A DNA stretch of 38,820 bases from Actinomadura hibisca NBRC 15177 (GCF_001552635.1 NZ_BCRO01000111.1:1-38820); one strand, 5' to 3'; positions 1-7,414 are shown, counted from the stretch's first letter. The notes: generated by a model not told the origin, from the letters alone. Made by a program: numbers and translations.

Positions 1-144
1 ACACCCAACCAACAACCCCAACCCCACGCCGGGTCGAGGCACGTGCCCACCAACCCCACCCCGCGCGGGTTTCCCCACCTGACCGACCCCGACCTGGCGA
101 AGGGCACCATCCAGCCCTCCCCACTCCCACCCCCACCTCCTACC

Positions 145-1113
145 TCACGGCGTGAAGACGACCTTCCCGAAAAGATCACCCTCGTGCATCGCCGCGAACC
201 CCTCAGCCGCCCGCTCCAGCGGCAGCACCCGGTCGATGCGTGGCCGCACCCCCGACTTCACCAGGAACTTCGCCAACCGGTCCAGCTGCGCGCGCGTCCC
301 CATCGTCGAGCCGACCACCGACAGTTGGAGGAAGAACACCCGGTTCAGTTCGGCGGGCGGCACCTGACCGCTGGTCGCGCCCGACACCACGACCCGGCCG
401 CCCGGCCTCAGTGACTTCAGCGAGTGCGACCAGGTCGCCTCGCCCACCGTCTCGATCACCGCGTCCACCCGCTCGGGCAGCCGCGCGCCGCTCTCCAGCG
501 CCTGGTCGGCGCCCAGTTCCAGCGCGCGCTCGCGCTTGTCCTCGCTGCGGCTGGTGGCGTACACCCGGTACCCGGCGGCCGACGCCAGCGAGATCGCAGC
601 CGTCGCCACGCCCCCGCCCGCGCCCTGCACCAGCACCGACGACCCCGGCTCCAGACCCGCCTTGCCGAACACCATCCGGTAGGCGGTCAGCCACGCCGTC
701 GGCAGGCAGGCCGCCTCCTCGAACGACAGCTCGGCGGGCTTGGGCACCAGGTTGCGGCGCGGCACCGCCACCTTCTGCGCGAGCGTGCCGTCGTGCACCT
801 CCGACAGCAGCGAGCGCTTGGGGTCGAGGGTCTCGTCGCCGTCGCCCCGGTCGGGGTCGCCGATGACCGCGTGCACGATGACCTCGTTGCCGTCCTCGTC
901 CACCCCGGCGGCGTCGCAGCCCAGGATCATCGGGAGCTGGTCCTCGCGCAGCCCGACGCCCTTGAGCGACCACAGGTCGTGGTGGTTGAGCGCGGCCGCC
1001 TTCACCGTGACGGTCGTCCAGCCCTCGGGCGCCTGCGGGTCGGGCCGCTCGCCGTAGGTGAGGCCGTTGAGGGGATCGTCTGCGTCGAATCGTGTAGCCG
1101 TGACAGCGAACAT
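145..1113 (-). CDS. Zinc-binding-dehydrogenase family quinone oxidoreductase
   Basis: This is a 322-residue medium-chain dehydrogenase/reductase that probably reduces quinones or activated double bonds with NADPH in the cytoplasm. The N-terminal GroES-like half carries AALNHHDLWSLKG, typical of the quinone oxidoreductase branch, and the Rossmann half carries VLVQGAGGGVATAA near the middle. The catalytic zinc ligands of true alcohol dehydrogenases are not obvious. I chose the ATG at 1113 because it follows the ribosome-binding sequence GGCAGGGTGGCGGC; an upstream in-frame ATG at 1137 has none. The gene is 126 bp downstream of the ABC importer on the same strand and is separated from it by a hairpin with a duplicated arm. 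The substrate is unknown. Confidence 0.85.
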   Translation of the reverse strand: MFAVTATRFDADDPLNGLTYGERPDPQAPEGWTTVTVKAAALNHHDLWSLKGVGLREDQLPMILGCDAAGVDEDGNEVIVHAVIGDPDRGDGDETLDPKRSLLSEVHDGTLAQKVAVPRRNLVPKPAELSFEEAACLPTAWLTAYRMVFGKAGLEPGSSVLVQGAGGGVATAAISLASAAGYRVYATSRSEDKRERALELGADQALESGARLPERVDAVIETVGEATWSHSLKSLRPGGRVVVSGATSGQVPPAELNRVFFLQLSVVGSTMGTRAQLDRLAKFLVKSGVRPRIDRVLPLERAAEGFAAMHEGDLFGKVVFTP

Positions 1114-1158
1114 GCCGCCACCCTGCCACATCCGCAAAGGCGGAAGCCCGCACCCCAG

Positions 1159-1213
1159 CAGGATGCGGGCCTCCGTCAGCGCCCCTCAACAGGATGCGGG
1201 CCTCGCCAGCGCC
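1159..1213. repeat. Tandem duplication with hairpin arm
   Basis: The 14-mer CAGGATGCGGGCCT occurs at 1159-1172 and again at 1190-1203, and similarity continues to the following CAGCGCC, so this is a 31-bp tandem duplication. TGCGGGC in each copy (1164-1170 and 1195-1201) can pair with GCCCGCA at 1146-1152, giving two alternative hairpins. It lies between the importer operon and the quinone oxidoreductase and may act as a terminator or attenuator. Confidence 0.6.
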
Positions 1214-1239
1214 TCACGGAGCGGCAGGCGCGGGAACCG

Positions 1240-2040
1240 TCACAGCACCTTCGACAGGAAGTCCCGCGTGCGCGGATGCTGCGGATTGCTCAGCACCTCG
1301 CGGGGCACGCCCTTCTCCACCACGACGCCGTCGTCCATGAACACCAGCGAGTCGCCGACCTCGCGCGCGAAGCCGATCTCGTGGGTCACCACGACCATCG
1401 TCATGCCGTCCAGGGCGAGTTGCTTCATGACGTCCAGCACCTCGCCGACCAGTTCGGGGTCCAGCGCCGAGGTCGGCTCGTCGAACAACATCAGCGCCGG
1501 CTCCATGGCCAGCGCGCGGGCGATCGCCACGCGCTGCTGCTGGCCGCCCGACAGCTGCGCCGGGTAGTTGCCGACCTTGTCGCCGAGCCCGACCCGCTCC
1601 AGCAGCACGGCCGCGCGCTCGCGCGCCTTGGCCTTGGACTCGCCCTTCACCCGGACGGGCGCCTCCATGACGTTGCCGAGTGCCGTCATGTGCGGGAACA
1701 GGTTGAACCGCTGGAAGACCATGCCGATCTCGCGGCGCTGCGCGGAGACCTCCCGGTCGCGCAGCTCGTAGAGCTTGTCGCCCTTCTGCCGGTAGCCGAC
1801 CAGGTGGCCGTTCACCCACAACCGGCCCGCGTTGATCTTCTCCAGGTGGTTGACGCAGCGCAGGAAGGTGGACTTGCCCGAGCCCGACGGGCCGATGACG
1901 CACATCACCTCGCCCGGCTTCACCTCCAGGTCGATGCCCTTGAGCACCTCCACCCGGCCGAACGACTTGTGCACCTTCTCGGCCTTCACCATCAGGCCGT
2001 CGCCCCCGGCCCGCGCGCCTTCCGGAATCGTGTCGGTCAC
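1240..2040 (-). CDS. Polar amino-acid ABC importer, ATP-binding protein
   Basis: This 266-residue ATPase energises uptake of a polar amino acid through the adjacent permease. The Walker A motif (GPSGSGKST), Q-loop (MVFQRFNLFPH), signature (LSGGQQQR), Walker B with the following EPTSALDPE, and the H-loop (VVTHEIGFA) are all present and in order, as in GlnQ/HisP-type ATPases. The GTG start at 2038-2040 overlaps the permease stop codon as GTGA, which indicates translational coupling. It is the last gene of the three-gene importer operon. The substrate cannot be read from this subunit. Confidence 0.95.
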   Translation of the reverse strand: MTDTIPEGARAGGDGLMVKAEKVHKSFGRVEVLKGIDLEVKPGEVMCVIGPSGSGKSTFLRCVNHLEKINAGRLWVNGHLVGYRQKGDKLYELRDREVSAQRREIGMVFQRFNLFPHMTALGNVMEAPVRVKGESKAKARERAAVLLERVGLGDKVGNYPAQLSGGQQQRVAIARALAMEPALMLFDEPTSALDPELVGEVLDVMKQLALDGMTMVVVTHEIGFAREVGDSLVFMDDGVVVEKGVPREVLSNPQHPRTRDFLSKVL

Positions 2041-2981
2041 TGCCCGCCGCCCCCTCCGCGGATCGCGCCGAGCGCGCGCAGCCGGGACCGGCCGCGTTCG
2101 CTCTGCGAGGTGCCCCGCCCGAAGTACCGCTCCAGGTAGAACTGCCCGACCATCAGCAGCGACGACAGCAGCAGGTACCACAGGCACGCCATGATCAGCA
2201 TGGGGATGACCTTGTAGGTGTCGGCGTAGATGGTCTGCGCCGTCCAGGTCAGCTCCGCGTACGGCACCGCCGCCACCAGCGAGGTGTTCTTCAACATCGA
2301 GATGGTCTCGTTGCCGGTCGGCGGGACGATCACGCGCATCGCCTGCGGCAGCACGATCCGCCGCATCGTCTGCATCCGGGACATGCCGAGCGCGCTCGCG
2401 GCCTCCTGCTGCCCCGGATCCACCGACAGGATGCCCGCGCGCACGATCTCGGCCATGTACGCGGCCTCGTTGAGGATCAGGCCGAGCGCCGCGGCCAGCG
2501 CCGCGTTGATGAGCTTCTGGGTCTCCCAGGTGTGCACCTCGGGACCGAACGGGATGCCGAGGCTGACGGTCGGCAGCAGCGCCCCGATGGACCCCCAGAT
2601 CAGCAGCTGGGTGTAGAGCGGGGTGCCGCGGAAGAACCACAGGTACAACCAGGCCGCGCCGCTCATCAGCGGGTTGGCCGACATCCGCATCAGCGCCAGC
2701 ACGACGCCGATGGTGATGCCGCCGACCATGGCGGCGAGCGTCAGCCAGACCGTGCCCCACAGGCCGTCCATGACGGCCGGGGAGAACAGGTACTTGCGCT
2801 GCTCGGGCCAGTCGAGGGCGTCGTTGGTGAGCAGGAAGTGGACGAACATCGCCGCCAGGACGAGCACGACCACCGCACCCGCCCAGCGGCCGGGGTGCCG
2901 GACCGGGACGGCCCGAATCGCTTCGGGCCGCCCGCCGTCACCGGGACCGTCGCTCTTGGCGACGGAGACGGAGTCGCTCAT
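2037..2981 (-). CDS. Polar amino-acid ABC importer, permease
   Basis: This 314-residue inner-membrane permease belongs to the HisM/GlnP family. A basic N-terminal cytoplasmic region of about 30 residues is followed by several hydrophobic segments. The EAA-type loop for contact with the ATPase is visible as EAASALGMSRMQTMRRIVLPQA. WFFRGTPLYTQL is a hallmark of amino-acid permeases. It starts 7 bp after the binding-protein stop and overlaps the ATPase gene by 4 bp, so all three genes should share one message. Only one permease is present, so a homodimer is likely. Confidence 0.93.
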   Translation of the reverse strand: MSDSVSVAKSDGPGDGGRPEAIRAVPVRHPGRWAGAVVVLVLAAMFVHFLLTNDALDWPEQRKYLFSPAVMDGLWGTVWLTLAAMVGGITIGVVLALMRMSANPLMSGAAWLYLWFFRGTPLYTQLLIWGSIGALLPTVSLGIPFGPEVHTWETQKLINAALAAALGLILNEAAYMAEIVRAGILSVDPGQQEAASALGMSRMQTMRRIVLPQAMRVIVPPTGNETISMLKNTSLVAAVPYAELTWTAQTIYADTYKVIPMLIMACLWYLLLSSLLMVGQFYLERYFGRGTSQSERGRSRLRALGAIRGGGGGQ

Positions 2982-2988
2982 GGGGACG

Positions 2989-3906
2989 TCAGCTCTGCGC
3001 CCCGTTGATCACCGGATCGGTGATGGCGCCCTGCTCGACGCCCGCGTCCGTCAGGATCTTCTTGTAGGTGCCGTCGGCGACCAGCGCCTTCACCGCGGCG
3101 AGCACGGCCTCCTTCAGCTGGCCGGCGTTCTTGCCGATCGCGTAGCCGTAGGGGGCGGTGTCGTAGGTCTGGCCGATCAGCTCCAGCTTGCCGGTCTTCT
3201 TGGCGGCGCCGCCCACGATCGGGGTGTCGGCGGCCATCGCGTCGACCTTGCCCGCGACCAGGTCGTTGTTGACCTCGGTCTGCTGCTTGCGCACCACCGC
3301 GTTGATGCCCGGCTTGCCGGCGTCGACGCACTTCTTGCTGCGCGCCTTGAGGTCGTCCACCTGGACGGTGCCCTGCTGCACGCCGATGTTCTTGCCGCAG
3401 GCGTCGTCGGGGTTGATGCCCTTGGGGTTGCCCTTCAGGGCCGCCCACGAGGTGCCCGCGGAGTAGTAGGTGACGAAGTCGACGACCTTCTCGCGCTCCT
3501 TGTTGTCGGTGAACGAGGAGACGCCCAGCTCGTACTTGCCCGACTGCACGCCCGGGATGATGGTGTCGAAGCCGGCGTTCTGGAACTCGGTCTTCAGGCC
3601 CAGCTTGGCGCCGACCGCGGTGGCCAGGTCCACGTCCCAGCCGACGATCTTCCGGGAGGCCGGGTCCACCGACTCGTTGGGGGGGTAGGACGCGTCGGTG
3701 CCGATGACGATCTTGCCGTCGGACTTGATCGCGTCCGGCACCATGGCCGCCAGCTTGGCGTCGGCGCCGACCGCGGCGGCGGCGGAGTTCTTCGCGCCCG
3801 TGCCCGGGTCGTCGTCGCTCTCGCCGCACGCGGAAAGCGTGAGGGCGCCCGACAGCACAAGCGCGCCCGCCGCGAAGAGGCGGCGGCGCAGAGAACCAGT
3901 GGTCAC
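2989..3906 (-). CDS. Amino-acid ABC importer, substrate-binding lipoprotein
   Basis: This 305-residue family-3 solute-binding lipoprotein captures the substrate outside the membrane. The signal peptide (RRR, then a hydrophobic stretch) ends in the lipobox LSAC at about residues 24-27. The mature domain has the family signatures IVIGTDASYPPNE and GWDVDLATAVGAKLG, followed by a second lobe with GVQQGTVQ. I chose the GTG at 3906 because it is preceded by GGAGGGGGACCT. A longer frame reaching 3978 would put non-signal residues before the signal peptide. The family usually binds polar or charged amino acids; the ligand here is not known. Confidence 0.93.
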   Translation of the reverse strand: MTTGSLRRRLFAAGALVLSGALTLSACGESDDDPGTGAKNSAAAAVGADAKLAAMVPDAIKSDGKIVIGTDASYPPNESVDPASRKIVGWDVDLATAVGAKLGLKTEFQNAGFDTIIPGVQSGKYELGVSSFTDNKEREKVVDFVTYYSAGTSWAALKGNPKGINPDDACGKNIGVQQGTVQVDDLKARSKKCVDAGKPGINAVVRKQQTEVNNDLVAGKVDAMAADTPIVGGAAKKTGKLELIGQTYDTAPYGYAIGKNAGQLKEAVLAAVKALVADGTYKKILTDAGVEQGAITDPVINGAQS

Positions 3907-4264
3907 AGGTCCCCCTCCAGAATCATTGCGTCGGATCTCGGCAGATCCGTGAGGTCGAGTGCACATTTTTGCGCACACCAGGAGGGATCTGGATTAAGGG
4001 TGCGAAACAATCGGACAACAACGCAGACCCGCCGATGATCGCTCACGCTGGGTCATCGCACGCTGCGCGATCACCCCGTCACGGCGTGTCGTGCACGTGA
4101 CAGCCGCCACCCGGCATTTCTCTGGAAGCCCGGCGACGGTGTGGCACAATCGGACAACGGGTGACCCCCGTACGTCGCGAGATGCCGAAGAGGTGACCGG
4201 CCACCAGACCGTCACCACCGCGACGGCACTCAGCCCGAAATCCATTTCACTGACAGGGGTCGCT
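3907..4264. promoter_or_regulatory. Divergent intergenic region, importer versus malic enzyme
   Basis: This 358-bp stretch holds no convincing gene. It contains a perfect 6-4-6 inverted repeat GGATCT-CGGC-AGATCC at 3933-3948, close to the binding-protein ribosome-binding site. An imperfect inverted repeat around GTGCACATTTTTGCGCAC lies at 3959-3976. Two exact copies of ACAATCGGACAAC lie at 4007-4019 and 4146-4158 in the same orientation, 139 bp apart. The repeats look like binding sites for a regulator of one or both divergent transcripts, but I do not recognise the regulator. I could not assign -10 elements with confidence. Confidence 0.5.
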
Positions 4265-5452
4265 GTGGCTGCTGAGCCCATTCCCACCGAACTCTCCCTC
4301 GACGACGATCCGGCCTTCCCGCTGCACCGCGGCGGCAAGATCGAGATGCGCTCCACCATCCCGGTGCGCGACGCCGACGACCTGTCGCTGGCCTACACCC
4401 CCGGCGTCGCCCGGGTGTGCACCGCCATCGCCGACAACCCCGAGCTGGCCTACGACTACACCTGGACCTCCAAGGTGGTCGCGGTGGTCACCGACGGCAC
4501 CGCCGTGCTCGGCCTCGGCGACATCGGCCCGGCCGCCTCCATGCCGGTCATGGAGGGCAAGTCGCTGCTGTTCAAGGAGTTCGCCGGGGTGGACTCGGTG
4601 CCGATCGCGCTGGGCTGCACCGGCGTGGACGAGATCGTCGACACCGTCATCCGGATGGCGCCGAGCTTCGGCGGCATCAACCTGGAGGACATCTCCGCGC
4701 CGCGCTGCTTCGAGATCGAGGACCGGCTGCGCGAGGCTCTGGACATCCCGGTCTTCCACGACGACCAGCACGGCACCGCGATCGTCACCCTCGCCGCGCT
4801 CAAGAACGCCGCCCGCCTGGTCGGCAAGGACCTGTCGCAGCTGCGCGCGGTGGTGGCCGGCGCCGGCGCGTCCGGCATCGCCGTCTCCAAGATCCTCATC
4901 GAGGCGGGCATCGGCGACATCGCGCTGTCGGACAGCAAGGGCCTGATCCACGAGGGCCGCGACGGCCTCAACCCGGTCAAGCAGCAGATCGCCGCCATCA
5001 CCAACCGCTCGCACCTGAAGGGCTCCACCGAGGAGGCCCTGCGCGGCGCCGACGTGTTCATCGGCCTGTCCGGCAGCACCGTGCACGAGTCGTGCGTGGC
5101 CACGATGAACCAGGACGCCATCGTGTTCGCGCTGTCCAACCCGACCCCCGAGGTGCACCCCGAGGTCGCGCGCCGGCACGCCCGCGTGGTGGCCACCGGC
5201 CGCAGCGACTTCCCCAACCAGATCAACAACGTGCTCGCCTTCCCCGGCATCTTCCGGGGCGCGCTGGACGTGCGCGCGCACTCGATCACCGAGGGCATGA
5301 AGCTGGCGGCGGCCGACGCGCTGGCTGGCATCGTCGGCGACGACCTGTCGCCCGACTACGTGATCCCGAACCCGTTCGACGAGCGGGTGGCCCCGGCCGT
5401 CACCAAGGCCGTCGCGGCGCAGGCCCGCAAGGAGGGCGTCGCCCGGATCTGA
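4265..5452 (+). CDS. NAD-dependent malic enzyme
   Basis: This 395-residue enzyme oxidatively decarboxylates malate to pyruvate and links the TCA cycle to gluconeogenesis and lipid precursors. The N-terminal domain has RSTIPVRDADDLSLAYTPGV and the metal/substrate region DIPVFHDDQHGTA. The Rossmann domain has VVAGAGASGIAVSKIL. The length fits the short bacterial malic enzyme without a phosphotransacetylase domain. I chose the GTG at 4265 because CAGGGG lies just before it and homologues start near the PTELSL segment. The frame stays open for 58 codons upstream, but that part is low-complexity and unlike the family. A strong terminator follows at 5477. Confidence 0.92.
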   Translation: MAAEPIPTELSLDDDPAFPLHRGGKIEMRSTIPVRDADDLSLAYTPGVARVCTAIADNPELAYDYTWTSKVVAVVTDGTAVLGLGDIGPAASMPVMEGKSLLFKEFAGVDSVPIALGCTGVDEIVDTVIRMAPSFGGINLEDISAPRCFEIEDRLREALDIPVFHDDQHGTAIVTLAALKNAARLVGKDLSQLRAVVAGAGASGIAVSKILIEAGIGDIALSDSKGLIHEGRDGLNPVKQQIAAITNRSHLKGSTEEALRGADVFIGLSGSTVHESCVATMNQDAIVFALSNPTPEVHPEVARRHARVVATGRSDFPNQINNVLAFPGIFRGALDVRAHSITEGMKLAAADALAGIVGDDLSPDYVIPNPFDERVAPAVTKAVAAQARKEGVARI

Positions 5453-5476
5453 CCTCCGCCACCGGAGTCGCGTTCA

Positions 5477-5509
5477 CGGCCCGTGTCCCCCGAGCGGGGG
5501 CACGGGCCG
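5477..5509 (+). terminator. Rho-independent-type hairpin after malic enzyme
   Basis: CGGCCCGTG at 5477-5485 pairs perfectly with CACGGGCCG at 5501-5509. After one bulged T, CCCCC pairs with GGGGG around a GAGC loop. It lies 24 bp after the stop codon and lacks a T-run, as is usual in actinobacteria. Confidence 0.8.
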
Positions 5510-5624
5510 CGTTCATTACCGAGCGTGACCATCGCAAGGTCGCCACCCCACGGCGGACGACCTTGAAATTCACGCCCCGCATCCCGGTCGACGATCAAAT
5601 TATCCGCCGAACCCCGCCAACGCC

Positions 5625-5645
5625 GCACGATATTTCATATCGTGC
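5625..5645. promoter_or_regulatory. Perfect 9-3-9 palindrome, candidate operator
   Basis: GCACGATAT and ATATCGTGC form perfect inverted arms around TTC. It lies in an unusually AT-rich patch about 100 bp upstream of the CGNR regulator gene and is well suited to a dimeric regulator. A second inverted pair, GAATC-N8-GATTC, lies at 5698-5715. Autoregulation by the downstream protein is an inference. Confidence 0.5.
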
Positions 5646-5745
5646 CACTCTCGCGTCCACGAGCTTTCCCGCACGGGGTGTAATACTCGACATAGGGGAA
5701 TCACACCTACGATTCGCACCTCAGGTCACTCCGTCAGGAGCGCTC

Positions 5746-6309
5746 GTGGACCTCTCCTCCTATGCAGACCTGGCGATCGAACTGGTGAACACGCAGGACC
5801 CGGCCGGGGACACCCTGCGCGATCTGGACGGGCTGCGCGCCCTGCTGCACGACAGGCCGCACCTCGGCGGCCGGATCGCCCACCGTGACCTGGACGGCAT
5901 GCGCGCCCTGCGCGGCCAGCTGCGGCAGATCTTCGCCTCCGCCGCGGCCGGGCACGACGCCGACGCCATCGACCGCCTGAACTCCCTGCTCATCCAGCAC
6001 CCCGTCCATCCGCAACTGTCCGGCCACGACGACCAGGACTGGCACCTGCACCTCAACGAGGGCGGCTCGATCCCCGACCGCTACGCCGCGCGCGCCGCGA
6101 TGGGCCTGGCCGTGAAGATCAGCGACCACGGCCTGGACCGGCTGGGGGCGTGCCGCGCCGCCGGCTGCGACCGGGTCTTCTTCGACACCACCGCCAACCA
6201 GACGCGCCGATATTGCTCCGACCGCTGCGCGGGCCGCACCAGCGTCGCGGCGGCGCGGCGCGCCACGACGGGCGTCAAGGCGGAGGTACCGCGCCAGCGC
6301 CAGCGCTAG
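5746..6309 (+). CDS. CGNR zinc-finger / ABATE-domain putative regulator
   Basis: This 187-residue protein has an N-terminal stress-type ABATE domain (DLAIELVNT near the start) and a C-terminal CGNR-type zinc finger. The finger reads CRAAGCDRVF, then RRYCSDRCAGRTSVAAARR. The family motif CGNR is CAGR here, but the four cysteines are intact. Family members are thought to be DNA-binding transcription factors, though few have been characterised. The GTG at 5746 is supported by CAGGAG five bases upstream. The last codons overlap a GC-rich repetitive stretch. A 21-bp palindrome upstream may be its own operator. Confidence 0.85.
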   Translation: MDLSSYADLAIELVNTQDPAGDTLRDLDGLRALLHDRPHLGGRIAHRDLDGMRALRGQLRQIFASAAAGHDADAIDRLNSLLIQHPVHPQLSGHDDQDWHLHLNEGGSIPDRYAARAAMGLAVKISDHGLDRLGACRAAGCDRVFFDTTANQTRRYCSDRCAGRTSVAAARRATTGVKAEVPRQRQR

Positions 6310-6333
6310 CGCGCCCACCACGTCGCGCACGCC

Positions 6334-6363
6334 GCGCCAACGCCCGTCGCGCCAACGCCCGTC
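6334..6363. repeat. 15-bp unit repeated twice in tandem
   Basis: GCGCCAACGCCCGTC occurs at 6334-6348 and 6349-6363 without interruption, followed by a degenerate third copy. It lies in the short gap between the convergent CGNR and sodX genes, just outside both stop codons. It is probably a slippage product. Confidence 0.8.
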
Positions 6364-6366
6364 GCG

Positions 6367-6684
6367 TCAGCGCACGCGGAACAGGCGCGGCGCGGGCCAG
6401 TAGCGCGCCGCCACGCGGCCGAGGACCAGCGCGTCGGGCACGGCGTCGAAGTCCCAGCTGTCCTGGCGGCCGGGCGCGCGCTGGTTGTCGCTCTCCAGCC
6501 ACCAGCCGTCCCCGGCGCGGTGCGCGGCGCGCTTGACGATGAGCCGCTCCGGCTCGCGCGGGTGCCGGGCGACGACCAGGTCCCCGGCCGCGACCGCGCC
6601 CCCGGCCAGCACCAGCAGCCGGTCCCCCGGCCGCAGCGCCGGGAGCATGGAGACCCCGCTCACCTCGACGGCCCGGACTCGCAC
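6367..6684 (-). CDS. sodX: Nickel-type superoxide dismutase maturation protease (S26 peptidase)
   Basis: This 105-residue signal-peptidase-like protease should remove the N-terminal leader of the divergently encoded nickel superoxide dismutase, exposing the nickel-binding histidine. The catalytic serine is in GVSMLPAL (about residue 12) and the lysine in LIVKRAAH (about residue 51), as in S26 peptidases. There is no clear membrane anchor, which fits a cytoplasmic enzyme. I chose the GTG at 6684 because of the strong site GGGAGGAGCGCC; an ATG at 6717 would add 11 residues without a site. The pairing with sodN is the standard arrangement and supports the assignment. Confidence 0.88.
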   Translation of the reverse strand: MRVRAVEVSGVSMLPALRPGDRLLVLAGGAVAAGDLVVARHPREPERLIVKRAAHRAGDGWWLESDNQRAPGRQDSWDFDAVPDALVLGRVAARYWPAPRLFRVR

Positions 6685-6836
6685 GGCGCTCCTCCCGGGA
6701 TGTCGAAACGGGGACAAAGACCATCAGGTAAGGGACCTACGCCCAAAGACCGAGTGCCCTGACCGCATGTCCCCCGGTCCACAAGAGTAGTGTCGGAGCC
6801 CTGAGCATGATCCGTTACAAGGGAAGGGACACGAGC

Positions 6837-7238
6837 GTGTTCGGCAACCTTCTGCGCCCGAAGACCACGGTCTCCGCGCACTGCGACCTGCCGTGCGGCG
6901 TCTACGACCCGGCACAGGCCCGGATCGAGGCCGAGTCGGTCAAGGCGATCATCGAGAAGTACCACGCCAACGAGGACCCGGTGTTCCGCACCCGGGCCAT
7001 CGTGATCAAGGAGCAGCGCTCCAACCTGGTCAAGGAGCACCTGTGGGTGCTGTGGACCGACTACTTCAAGCCGCCGCACTTCGAGAAGTACCCGCAGCTC
7101 AACGAGCTGTTCAACCAGGCCACCAAGCTCGCCGGCGCCGCCGGCACCAAGGGTGGCATGGACGTCGAGGTCGCGGACCAGCTGCTGGGTCGCATCGCGG
7201 AGATCGACAAGATCTTCTGGGAGACCAAGCAGGCCTGA
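6837..7238 (+). CDS. sodN: Nickel-containing superoxide dismutase
   Basis: This 133-residue precursor yields a cytoplasmic superoxide dismutase. A 14-residue leader (MFGNLLRPKTTVSA) precedes the mature N-terminus HCDLPCGVYDP. Mature His1, Cys2 and Cys6 form the nickel hook. The rest is the usual four-helix bundle (EHLWVLWTDYFKPPHFEKYP). The GTG at 6837 follows AAGGGAC and gives the leader length known from Streptomyces. An upstream ATG at 6807 would give an abnormal 24-residue leader. A strong terminator follows at 7256. The 3' coding end has an inverted copy about 110 bp downstream (see findings). Control by nickel is expected for the family but no operator is obvious. Confidence 0.95.
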   Translation: MFGNLLRPKTTVSAHCDLPCGVYDPAQARIEAESVKAIIEKYHANEDPVFRTRAIVIKEQRSNLVKEHLWVLWTDYFKPPHFEKYPQLNELFNQATKLAGAAGTKGGMDVEVADQLLGRIAEIDKIFWETKQA

Positions 7239-7255
7239 CCGGGCCACCGCACGTC

Positions 7256-7285
7256 GAGGCCCGTCCCCCCAGGGGGACGGGCCTC
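7256..7285. terminator. Strong bidirectional terminator after sodN
   Basis: GAGGCCCGT at 7256-7264 pairs with ACGGGCCTC at 7277-7285, and CCCCC with GGGGG inside, leaving a tiny loop. It lies 17 bp after the sodN stop. It could also end any minus-strand transcript coming from 7380. Confidence 0.85.
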
Positions 7286-7290
7286 GTCCG

Positions 7291-7379
7291 CGTCCTGCCC
7301 CCACCTGCGTGGGGAAAAGGTCCCGCACAAGATCTTGTCGATCTCCGCGATCGGACCACCCCCAGCGACTGGGGAACGG
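7291..7379 (-). repeat. Inverted sodN fragment between two CRISPR-like hairpins
   Basis: Read on the minus strand, 7379-7352 is a 28-nt unit, CCGTTCCCCAGTCG-CTGGGGGTGGTCCG, with a CCCCAG/CTGGGG stem. 7319-7291 is a degenerate 29-nt partner with a CCCCAC/GTGGGG stem. About 18 positions agree and the period is 61 bp. The 32 nt between them (7351-7320) match sodN 7194-7225 at 29 of 32 positions; the first 23 are identical. The unit shape (28/29-nt repeat, 32-nt spacer) is that of a type I-E CRISPR, and the GTTCCCC...GGGGGTGGTCCG repeat resembles actinobacterial I-E repeats. Weak similarity to sodN may continue past the spacer on both sides, so an old inverted duplication is an alternative. No cas genes are nearby. 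Confidence 0.5.
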
Positions 7380-7402
7380 GCATCAGGGTAGTGCGGCGGC
7401 GA

Positions 7403-7408
7403 TAACCT
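7403..7408 (+). promoter_or_regulatory. Leaderless -10 element for GNAT gene
   Basis: TAACCT ends 6 nt before the ATG at 7415, so transcription should start at or next to the start codon. There is no ribosome-binding site. The same arrangement recurs at 9891, 33261 and 35674. Confidence 0.55.
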
Positions 7409-7414
7409 GCGGGC

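Noticed and set aside
1..144. A small gene or partial gene at the left edge
   Set aside because: The stretch has repeated CACCAACCCC-like runs but no frame with a start site or recognisable product; it is the region downstream of the quinone oxidoreductase.
4091..4264. A longer N-terminus for the malic enzyme
   Set aside because: The 58 extra residues resemble no malic enzyme and contain a regulatory-looking repeat; the GTG at 4265 has a proper upstream site.
7291..7379. Calling a functional CRISPR array
   Set aside because: There are only two units, they agree at about 18 of 28 positions, and no cas genes are present. I report a CRISPR-like unit, not an array.
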